Assembly (NCBI RefSeq): GCF_022965805.1
Contig: NC_133110.1
Span: 32,798,790-32,862,789 of the forward strand
Source: Primulina eburnea
Lineage: Eukaryota > Streptophyta > Magnoliopsida > Lamiales > Gesneriaceae
Direction of reading: 5' to 3'
Length of the DNA: 64,000 nt
Both the position numbers and the translations under genes were made by a program. The notes beneath the pieces were generated by a model, which worked only from the letters and a program-made list of their open reading frames with translations, was not told the DNA's origin and did no database searches. Below, one piece after another: positions 35,601 to 47,600 of the stretch. Position 1 is the stretch's first letter, and each line of letters opens with the position of its first letter.

Positions 35601-38600
35601 ACGAAATGAGATTTCATTTAGATTTGAGATATTAGTGCTCATTCAAAGTCACACAACCCAGGAGAATGAAATTATAAAATCCCATAAGCACAAAAGAAAT
35701 CAGATAAGAAGTTTGACATAACTAAGACATTTGATTAAAAGCAAAGATGATTTCAACAACCTTGACAATGAAGGAGTTCCAGATAGTAGAATCAGGTGCT
35801 TCACCTTCTTAGCCACATCAAGCACAGCTTTTAGCTGGAAAAATAGGGGAAATAAGAGTGTTGACTCAATAAAATAATGTAAATGTTATTTGACAATGCA
35901 AAATCCTGAGAAAGAACTATCTTTTAAGGAATGGATATAAAGACCAGAAAGATTCGCCAAAAGAAAATTAGGCTAATAAGCTGCAAGTTAAAGTAGCAAA
36001 ATTGTCATCTTTTTTTAAATCGGTTATGATTCCTGATATTGTCACTTTGCCAAGAAGATGAGATTCGCCTTTAAACCTCTATAAACAAACATGCACTAGA
36101 AATCTAATTACACAAAAAAACTAATGCACTGAAGATAATTCTTAATTATGCACCTTCTTGAGTTCTTCCTCATTTAACCTAACCAACAAGTAAACGATTA
36201 TCCGTCTCAACCAACTTCATTCTTGAGTTCTTCCTCATTTAACCTAACCAACAAGTAAACGATTATCCGTCTCAACCAACTTCAGCTTGGCTATCTTCAT
36301 TATGCATCTCAGTTCTCAAAGACCATAAAATGAACAAATCCTTCTAGAAACTTAACGAATCAATCCAGTATACATGCCACTATACTTACAAACACTTGAA
36401 TGGGTATGATAGGAAAACCAGACTTGCTTCCAAATAATATCAGTAAAAAAAAAAGGAAAAATCGACTGCAGCAAACAAATTAAGGAATTTTATATCAATC
36501 AAACAGTAAGTTTTTACAAGATAATGACCAAATTCCTTCTCAAGAAGATGGCCCCAGGAGAAGGGAAAATATCCTAACTGAATATATTTTCTCTCTCTTA
36601 CCCTAGCAGGGCTAGAAATGTTTTCACAACTCAAATCCTCCCTAACAATGACAAACTCCCCTTTATTTATCCTACTCTCCCCACTGCATGAGCACTCATT
36701 ATTTTCCCCTGTTTGGATCCTTCTATTGTAAACCTTTAGCATAGGAGCCTTCGAAATACTTGGGCCATCTTGCTAAATTCACTAGAACACCCAAGCCTAA
36801 GTCCATAACAGAGTATGGCTTTGCAATCTTGTACAAAATGAAACACCTTATTCTCTATATCCATCAAAAGGCTTTTCGACATTAAGTTTAACCCAAACAA
36901 ACATGTTTTGAGGAAAAAGTTTTAAAAAAAAAAGCCATATCCAACTATATAGGAGTCGATATGCATTTGTTTTATGCCAATCCTTCTCACATAAAATTAT
37001 CTTTAAAGCAGATGCCATCTATTTGTACTGGAGCTCTCTCATTTCAAGTTGTTATACTGCTTCCCCTCAGACCCTGTAGAAGTCAATGCTTACCCACTAT
37101 GCAACACCTAGCTACCCCATATTGAAGGAATGATGCTGAATTTAACAAATCAAATTTCATTGACCTCCTTCCTCGAGTAGAGGTCGGAGGAGGAGAGACA
37201 GATGTCCTTTGGAATATCAATTTCGTAAAGAACATGTGCAAAACTCATAGAGCGCATAAACAACAGAAGTAAACATGTGAATAAATAGAAACCCCATAGA
37301 TTCAACATACTTCAAGTTGGCAGCCATGAATACAAGATGGCTAAAGGTTGAGAATGAGTTTCCATGTTTTCCACATTTTAAGTGGAAAAAAGCACCACCA
37401 CAATACAAGCCCGCTTCAATCTTCACATATATCATTAGACAGAACATAATTGGAATGTAGTTTACCTCATCCTTTTCTAATGATTTTTTGCTGCAGCGTA
37501 AATGATGTGATTCATCGATTATCAAGGTGGCCCATTCCTGTTCCAACATGCTTTTCTGCAGACGGCGGAGCATTGTGTATGAAATCACTACAACTCTTGG
37601 TTGCTCAGCTAAACGTGCAGGGTTGTCTCGATGACCACACACTGTCAGGGAAAACGGAAGCAACATGACTTGAACAAACTTTACAGAACAAATTTGAGAA
37701 GGCAAAAAGTAGTACAATATTGTCATGAACAACTTTAAACCATTAGTACAAAATAACTTAGCCTAAAACATAGTTTTTAAAAATGAAAAACTGTAAAATG
37801 TGCAATTTTCCGCATACATAAATATTTATATCAAGTTGCATGTAAAACAACTGCTGGATATTATCTTAAAGGTTTTGGAATGATGACAATATCAATTATG
37901 AATTCAACTGACTAAGAGAAACATACATCAGTTAAATTCACAATATCCGGCTAAGACAATCTCATAACAAGTCAATAAAGAAGTTCAAGCAAAGTGAGTT
38001 ATTTTATTAAGTACTCTGGCTAAGACAAATGAGACCAGAAAAGCAGAAAGTTAAAAAGTATTAAGAAATTTGGATGTGACAACAGTAGTGCCAAGTGAGT
38101 CGATTAGCTATTTATTTTCATGGCAAAGGCCAAAGGCAAAGGATGGACCAAGCAAGAAATAGGTTATCATTCAAGACAAAAGCCTGCCAAGTGTAACAGC
38201 TCGACTGGATCAGCTAACTCAAAAAAGAAGTGAATCAGACTACAAATATAATACACCAGCAAGTATCCATGACCCATCAAAGCAACATGATCAAATCTTG
38301 CTCCAACACTCAAAATCCAAAAACAACCAAAAGATTTGATGAACTAGTATTTAGGCTAAAGATTATTATTATGTTACCCAGTCTAAATTGTTACTGTTGG
38401 AGGGTACATTTATGTAAAGAGATTGAAGATAGATGATATTAATCATGAGAAAATTCACAAAGCTTTCAATACTAAGAGCATACAAAGTTTTCCAAACAAT
38501 GTACATCAAAGAAATCAAGCTCGCTCTCAGCTTAAGAACAATTTGTTCATAAGAACATAAAAACTCAATAGATATTAAATACATTGTATTTATTCAAGTG

Positions 38601-41600
38601 ATTAATTTGGTCTAGTACTCAATTGTTGTACGGAATACTCTACTTAATCTGATTGGATCTAGAGCATTTCGAGCTTAGAAAATTACTATGTGGTGTCTGA
38701 GTGTCTGCAATTAATTTAAGCTGTGAAATGATTATAAATGATTCAGAAGAATCAAATCTTCTAGTGAGTTCTTTTGGTGTGGAGAAAAAGAAGACGTTGG
38801 AACATAAACTGCCTTTGGACCTCAATAAATCTCGTCTTTTTCTGCACTTCTATATTTTGTTATACTATTGTTGTTTGCTCATATGTTCTCTTATCCAGAT
38901 TTCTTTTAAAACTTCCATAGTATAATTTACCAATTAAACAAAATATAATTTTCATAGAAATAACGAAATCTTACCTGTCATAGCGACAAAATCAAGTTCT
39001 TGAGAGAGAGAGGGAGGGAGGGAGAGAGAGAGAGAGGGGGAGGGAGGGAGAGAGAGAGAGAGAGGGGGAGGGAGGGAGGGAGAGGAGGCATGAGACAAAA
39101 ATGGTTAAAAACAATAAATAAATTACATTAAATATACATGGATGCAATCAAGACAAATAGCTTATGCCATAGATGTATTTCAATAAGAAAAAGTGAAGAA
39201 TGCAAAACGAAAACAAAAATGAGAACAATTTCGAAGACCACGAGCAGCATCACCGAATAAAGAAAAAAGACGAAATAAAATGATGAATCTGAAGAAGTTA
39301 CCTAGGTGTACATCAGTAGGCGTACAAAAAGGAAACCAGCGCTCCAACTCTTCTGCCCATGAATGTCTCAAAATTGCTGGGCAAACAACAAGGATGGAAC
39401 CTTCCTTCAAGAAACAACCTGCAATTGCAATGGCCTACGAAAAAACAAGAGCCGTGATTAATAACAATTAACAAGGAAAGTTTCTCTGAGCCTAAGTTGG
39501 AACCATAAGCTTAGTTAAAATGTACATATGAACTAACATGAAAATCTAGCAACCACACAAACAAGAGTGGAAAATACAAGATAGCACGATAAGTCAGGCA
39601 CCAGCAATGGTAAATGTTATCTGGAAATTTAACCATAGCACAAAACGGAAAAGGTAAGAATAAATAAAAACACTCTCGAGAAAAAAATTACCCTTAATAG
39701 AAGGCTTCATATCTTAGAAATCTAATCTTCATAACTTTCAATCTTAATCAAACTTCTATGTAACCTTGTCAACAGATATTTGACAACAGAAAAATATTGG
39801 TTTCGGTAAACTCAGTAGCTTAAGCCAACGCTGAACTATAAGCTACTATAGATACTTCCGTGAACCTAAAAACCAAAAGCAATCTTGGAGGTCTGCGCAA
39901 TGGTGGACAAAGCAAGCCCCCTCCAATCACCAGAATCTACATCTCACATTGCTACAAATCATTTCTTGAAGATACATCATCTCTACCCAAGTTCAGCTAC
40001 ATCCTTAATTATATTGCCAAATATAGATGACTTATGTCGCAGAAAATAAACAAGCCATGGGATGGGAGAATCTGAATAATATTATCGATCTATGAAAAAG
40101 AAAAGAAGTACATGATACATCTTTTACAGATCTAGTCTGCCAAATCTAGAACCTAATCTAGTGAACAAAATCTAATAAGGAATTTAAAATACAAAGTATT
40201 TATCCTAACAACTAAATAGATAATGGTCAATCGACGCTCCCCCTCAAGATTGGTCATACAAGTTGATCATGCCCAGCTTGGAACTTAAATCTTCAAACAC
40301 AGGTCGATGAAGAGCTTTAGTTAATATGTCCGATACTTGCACTTGTAAGTTGAGGTCAATGATCTTCTCATCAATCTTTTCACTTATAAAATGTCTATCC
40401 ACTTCAATGTGCTTTGTCCTATCATGGTGAACCGGATTCTTCGCTATACACCTAGCTACTTGATTGTCGCATAGTACCTCTAAAGGTTGACAACCTTCAA
40501 GTTTCAGTTCATTAAGTACCCTTTTCAGCCAAATTCCTTCACATATACCACTGTTGCGTGGTACCACAAACTGTTTCTTACTTCTCCGAGTCACCAAATT
40601 TCCCCACACAAATGTGCAATAAGTTGATGTAGAGCTTCTATCAACATGGGAACCTTTTCTCGCGTTTCTTTTGTGATATCTCAAGACTCGATACACAGTT
40701 TCCATATGATCTTTGGTGGGGTTGTTCATAAATTGACTGATGACACTAACAGCAAATCCAACATCAGGGCGAGTATGTGAAAGGTAAATCAGTTTGCCAA
40801 CTAGCCTTCGATACCTGCCTTTATCCACTAAGGGCCGTCATGTTTGTTCCAAGTTTGATGTAGCATCCATTGGTGTATCTATTGGTTTGTACCCAACATT
40901 TCTGATTCCTTCGAATGGTCCATCACACATTTTCCTTGAGAAATTGAAATCCCCAATGATGATCTAACAGCTTCCATACCAAAGAAATATTTGAGGTGTC
41001 CTAGATCCTTCATTTCAAATTCTTTTGAGAGTAATGATTTGACATGAAGCATCTTTTCGTTGCAATTTCCAGTGAGAACAATGTCGTCACATAAATGATA
41101 AGAACAATGATTATGTCTCCTTACGAGTGTGTGACAAACAAGGTGTGATAAGATTGACCCTATGTGTTGCTATTTCCTTTCAATCACTCGAAAATCGATG
41201 GAACCAAGCACGAGGTGACTGCTTAAGGCCATACAAAGATTTCCTTAATTTACTAACTTTGTTGACAGTCGACTCTGCCTCAAATCCAGTTGTGATATCC
41301 ATATAAACTTCTGCCTCGAGGACTCCAATAAAGAAGACATTTTGACATCTAACTGATGCAAAGGCCAATCCAATTTTGCACCAATTGACAAGAGGAGTAG
41401 GATGGTGTTTAGTCTGACCACAGGGGCAAAGGTTTTTTTGGTAGTCAATGCAATATGATTGTGTGTATTATTTTGCTACCAATCGAGCTTTGAACCTTTC
41501 TATGCTTCCATCAGCTTTGTGCTTAAATGAAAAGATCGACTTGCATCCAAGAGTACGCTTCCCAGATGGAACATCGACTATGATCCAAGTATCATACTTC

Positions 41601-44600
41601 TCAAGAGCCTTTATTTCATCAAAGGCAGCAGCTTTCCAATTTGGATCGTGGAGAGCAACTTCTAGGGTCGATGGAATCTGAACCTGGTCTAATCTGGAAA
41701 CAAAGACTCAATATGCAGGCTATAAATGGTCAAGAGAAACAAAATTACACGTAGGGTGAAGTGTACAAGATTCCGTGCCTTTCCTTAGTGCTATAGGCCT
41801 AGTATCATGATCAATATGTTCAATTACATGAGAATTACAATCAAGAGCAGCCGTACCTTGTATATTTTCAACAGATATTGGCTCTGAGGGAGAGTCATGG
41901 GTATGTTGAATCTATTCAGGGTGTTGTTTTCTCCGAGTATACACTTTTAAGCGGCTGATTTGGTGTAAGGTGACGAGTTGGTTCAAGTGCAGGCGTATGG
42001 ATTGTTGTTTCGAGTGGTTCCAATTGTGGCAAGGCTGGGTTATAGTTCCCAATTATGAGATTCACTCAATTTTGTCTTCATCAGAATTGAAGATTTGTGA
42101 AAAAAGGGATCACGTTCATGGAAGTGTAAAACTTCTTTGTGATAGGAGAGTAACACTTGTTCCCTTTTGGGTTCGGAGAGTACCCAAGGAAGATGCACTT
42201 GATTGCCCTAGGTTCCAACTTCCCACGATTATGCTGGTGGATGTGCACAAAAGCAGAACCACCAAAAACTTTGAAGGATATATTATGAACGAGGTTAGAA
42301 GTTGGAAAATAAGCAAAGAAAGTATCAACCGGTGGGTTATAGTGGAGGACACGAGATGGTGCACGATTAATGACATATGTCGCAGTTAGGACCACATGGG
42401 CCCAAAAATGCTTTGGGACATTGTGTGTAAAAAGTAAAAAGCGAGCTACCTCAAGAAGATGACGGTTTTTGCTTTCTGAAACTCTATTGTGTTGAGGAGT
42501 ATCTTTTTTTTTATGGGAAACGATATTTTATTAATGATAAAGTGATTACATAAGAGGTTACATAAGTGGACTAGAAGTTCACTTAGTTAAGTTTGTAACT
42601 GATATTGAAACTAAATTAGTGATACACATAATCCCACTGTCTCATCAAATCAAAAACTTCAACATTCTCGAAATCTTTATGAGTTCCGATCCACATCGCA
42701 ATGGTAGTCTTGATTTTGTCCCAGCACATCTCTGAATTTGCTTCAATATCTTCAAAAATTCTTCTGTTTCTTTCCAACCAAACCGTCCAACAGATACAAT
42801 GGACAACGACTTGCCAAAATATTCTTCCTCTATTACCTGTAAGGCATCCCAAATCCATGCTAATAAATCATTGGTCGACTTAGGTATAATCCAAATCAAC
42901 TGTAGTTCTTGCAATGCTCACTCCCACAATGATATCGAAAATGGACAAGGATAAGCATATGATCCTGAGTCTCTAATTCATTTTTGCACAGCACACACTA
43001 GTCGGGAGATAAAGCACTTCCCAGACATCTTTTTTGAATTATCTCCGAGGTAGGTAGCTTACCCAGAGTAACTGTCCAAGAAAAAATCTGGATCTTGCTT
43101 GGAACCGGAACTTTCCAAATGGCCTGGAAACTTTGGAAAGGAGGATAAAGATTGTTTGGGAAAAAAGACTCATAGAATGAGCTGACCGAGAAAATACCCG
43201 AAGAATCCCCACTCCACTAGAGATATGACCCTAAGACAGAATTGAGGCCATCTTTGGCACGGTAGGTTTTTAAGACTCTTATGTAGGTCGAATATTGTGT
43301 TTGTTTCACAACATTGAATTGTTTAAATAGTTGGGACGTCTCAGTTTTGTCTGTCATGATAAACAACCAAGAGAGACTGGTATGGTCATCTACGAATAAT
43401 AAAAACCAACGAGAACCAGTGATATTTTTCAGACGAGATGCTCCCCCAGATGTCACTATCATTAGTGCAAAAGGTTCAGATGGCTTATAAGGTTATGGTT
43501 TGAAATTAGCACGTGTATGTTTAGAAAATTGGCACACATCACATTGAATAAACCTAGAGCTTTTATTACGAAACAACTGAGGAAACAATTTTTTTTGAGA
43601 TACACAAAATTGGGATGTCCTAATCGATAGTGTCAGAATAAGAAATTAAAGAACAGATGTTGGTCCAGGTCGTGGGTGGTGGTGGCAAAGACATCTTGAG
43701 GAGATACAATCCTGCACAATTTTCAGCATTGTCAATCATCTTCACCGAGTCCAATTTCTGAAAAATACAAGAATTTTGGGAAAATTTAATGCTGCACTTC
43801 AAATCCCTATTGAGACATCTGACTGATAAAAGGTTACAACCAAGATCTGGAACAAATGACACAAAATGTAAGGTCAAATCATTTGATATATGTATCGTCC
43901 CAAAGCCGAGAACTTTAGCACAAGCTCCGTTGGCAATGCGAACTGAGGAAGATGTGACACATGGGCTGTAAGACTACAAAATCCTCAAATTTCCAGTCAT
44001 GTGCTCCGAATCCCCAGAGTCAATAATCCAAAATTTGGTCAAGGCATGCTGTGAAAGTAGTGCAACTGGGGAATTACCTCTGTGTGCAACACTGCCAGCG
44101 CCAATAATTGATGGATTTGAGTTGGGAATTGCCTAGCTCAACAACTTATGAAGCATCTCAAGTAGTTATTTGTTGAAGGATGGTGGGTCTTGTGTAGGAC
44201 TGTGGGAGGTTCTGTCATGACACAGTTTGCACGTTTGTTGCGGGCAGCTTTCCAGTTACCAGGCTTCCCGTGAATTTTCAAGCATGTCTCCAAGGAATGG
44301 GTGTTTTTCTTGCATTTTCCACACCAGGTTCTTCCTGAACGCATAGTCTGACTTGGGGTTAAAATATGTGAAAATTGTCCAGCAGGAATATCTGCAATAT
44401 CAGCATTCGAGAAGGAAGAATGTATAGGTCGATGAGAAGCAAGTGCAGAGCCTTCCAATAATAGGGATGTAGAGGACGAGCCCGGCATCAATTTCCGCCT
44501 ACTCTCCTCATGGTAGAATGCCGAAAAGACTTCCCTGAGTTTAGGAAATGGTTTGATTGCAAGAATCCTCCCACACACATCATCCAATTGATGATTAAGC

Positions 44601-47600
44601 CCCAACAAAAATTTGAAGACACGCTTTTGTTCGATAATGGATTTGTAGCGTCCGTCATCATCCGAACTTCCATTCATAAGTTTCAAATAAATTCATTTGT
44701 TGTCAATAGCGATTAAGGGTTGAAAAGTATTGTGTAACATAAGAATCACCTTGTTTCAGATCATGAAGGAGGCTCTCTGTCTCGAATAGTTCAGAATATT
44801 TTCCTTGCACGAATAGGTACCTCGGGCAGCCTCCCAAATCTCTTTGGCAGTGGGATAGAGGATATTTTCGTCAATTTCGGGAATCATGGAGGTAATAAGC
44901 CAAGAAATAACCATGTTGTTCTCGGATTTACAGATTTTAAAACCCTTTATCATCTTTCTCTAGACAACGTGATGCACTGGATAGCAAAGCATATTTGCCT
45001 TTTCCGCAAATGAACATCATCATTGATTGGGACCATTGCAAGTAATTGTGTTGTGTCCATTCAGTTTATGATATGCGATGGGGATGGCAGTGTGATTTGA
45101 AATTCTGGTACAACGTTGGGTAGGGTTTAAGGAGGATACATCGATGGAGAAGATGAATCAGCCGGTGCTGTGGCCATGTCTTATTTTGTCATCGTCCACT
45201 TATGCTCTCTGATACCATCTCGCATAAAATAGACGAGGCAGGACCATCTTCTACCGCGTTGTGCTTTCACGACGGCAATATGGATCAAAGTCATGCAGCA
45301 TTTGGGCTTCCAATGGAGTTTCCCTTGCAGATCGAGGGACATGTTGCTAATGGATCAGTCATTCCTCAAGGGGAAGTGTCTAACGGAATTCTGGTATGTA
45401 GATTCAGTGCATTTTCTGGTCAGTCTGGTTGGAACGCAATAACAGAATTTTCAGCGACAAAGAGGATTCGGATGAAGAATTATGGGAGAAGATCAAGTTC
45501 AGAGTGGCGACTTGGACGCTCAACATCACGCATTTTCAAAATATGCGAATATCAGACCTAGTTAGGGATTGAAAATTTATTTGTTCCTAGCGCTAAGGCT
45601 GTTTTGATCACGGTTATGTTTTGTGGATCGCTCATCCACTTGTTTTGTAAACTTTAAATCTATTATATTAAATCTAAGTTTCTTATCAAAAAAAAAAGTA
45701 CACAATACATCTTTTAAAAATCTAGTCTGCCAATCTAGAACCTAATCTAGTGAACATAATCTGATAAAAAATTTAAAATACAAACTTATTTATCCTAACA
45801 ACTAAGTATATAATGGTCAATCAACAACTTCCAAAGAACTGTAAGTTGTTACATCCTAAACACTAAAAAAGCTTTTGCAAACCAATTTCCGAATCTTGAG
45901 GTTGAATATTCGCGAGGTTCTAAAATTTGTTACGCGCTAGTCGGGCGCCTGCCGCCTGGTGACAAGCGGAGACTAGCCCGACTAGGCGTCGCTAGGCGGA
46001 TTCCACGGATTAAGCAGAAATTGAAGATTAATATGACATTATCAATTGTATTATCCAGTTAACAGACACACACCATATGTCCATACAAATTGATTTCTCT
46101 CCCTTGCTTCGAAAGTTAGGGCAACATAAAATTGAAAATTGAAAGAAGAAAATGGAGTTTGGTGTTAGGGCAAGCCAAAAAATTGGTTTTCTTGTTGTAC
46201 GCTGGTTTAGGGCCTATAAAACTGGGTGTTGTTTGAAGCCCGACACAAAAAAATATCAGGTTTGAAAAATAAAAAAAAAAGCATCATTCAATTTTTTTTT
46301 AAAATTGAAAGCCCAAACTGAATGCCCTATAGTTCCTCGGCACCTAGGCGACACCTAGGCTGGTTGACTAGCACTTTTACAGTGCGGTCGGTCAGCGCAC
46401 GACGCCTAAGTGGCCGCCTAAGCCGATTTTTAGAACACTTATATTTCGATAACAGAGAACTAAATATTCCGATAACAGTGAAGCTGAGGGGTGTCTGTGA
46501 ACCTATAGTACTCCTTATGTTTGCAGATGTTAGTACTCTTTGAAGAAAAAATATAAAGATGAGGGAAAATAATGCAATGTACTTTATAGTGCCCAAAAAC
46601 CCTCCAGTTCATTATCAACAACTATTGCATAAATGGCATAAATGAAGATACCTAGAATAAGAGTATAAGAAGGAACATATATTAAAGTGGTTCGCATAAA
46701 TGATAATTAAGAAATCAGTTCAATGAGAATTGAATTCAACGATTACCTGCAGAGTCTTTCCAAGACCCATTTCATCCGCAATAAGACACCGACCGCCCCT
46801 CCTCAGTCCAAAACGAACACCATCTAGTTGAAAAGGTAGCAAAGCACTTAACAATGTTTTTGGAAGCTCAGAAATCAATTCATCAACCTTCTCATCAGGT
46901 ATGTGTTCTGGCCTGCAAGGTATCCATTTCCCAGCGGCAAATGAATGTGAAAGCCTCTCAATGACATTGAACGTTCCCCAAGGTATCTCCTCACATTCAA
47001 TGCCTTTACAACTCTTTAGAGACTTCAAAACCAACAGATAATCCTGAACCCTATAAACACAAGCTTTTCCTCCACCAGTATTTTGGGTGTAGTGTGATAA
47101 CATAACCTAATCAACAACGCAAATAATATTTAAAATAAGGAATATTCAAACACTTGACATCGAATTCCAAGCATAAACCAACAACCACCAACCATGCAAA
47201 ACATCACAAATCAAATTTGAACTAATAATTGTTCAAGAAATCCAAGAACCACCAGCTACATCGATAACCACATGAAACTTTGTTATTCAACTTCGAATCA
47301 AGGAGCGCTCAAGGAATCCAAGAACCACTTGCTATATTGATAACCACACCAAAATTTACTACTCAAATTTGAATTGAGGGTTGTTCAAGGTATCCAAAAC
47401 CCACCAATTATTTCGACCACAACCTAAAACCAACCATCCCTTTTCTTTAAATTTCCACTAAATAAATAGATAAACCAATAAAATCCAACAACGTTACTCT
47501 ACGACAAGCATCTTACATTCGAGAGACAATCCCTGAGTTTCTCGAAGCAAAGGGCTTCACCAGGAAAAGCGAAACCCTTAACAGCAACAGGGGTCACGGA

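Larger units (their letters stand above)
40084..45826 (-). mobile_element. Ty1/copia retrotransposon in intron 2, with nested LINE pieces
   Basis: The element reads on the minus strand, in the same direction as its host gene. Related LTR sequence is at 40084-40236 and 45695-45826. The primer-binding site TGGTATCAGAG lies at 45206-45217 and the polypurine tract TTGAGGGGGAG at 40237-40248. In copia order it carries gag (about 44130-44953), pre-integrase zinc-finger region (43620-43877), integrase (43217-43462 and 42081-42395), reverse transcriptase (41180-41448) and RNase H (40244-40828). Frames are broken by many stops. Two LINE fragments interrupt it. Removing these leaves about 4.6 kb, normal for a copia element. 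Confidence 0.87.

Noticed and set aside
38960..39000. Exon-like piece between AG and GTAAG reading ELDFVAMT in the helicase-nuclease gene
   Set aside because: Exon 3 joins exon 4 directly through a split Val codon to give the expected HLVCGH. Adding this piece would insert residues not found in the family.
45206..45217. Possible tRNA gene
   Set aside because: Only the short primer-binding complement is present, with no cloverleaf or A/B boxes.
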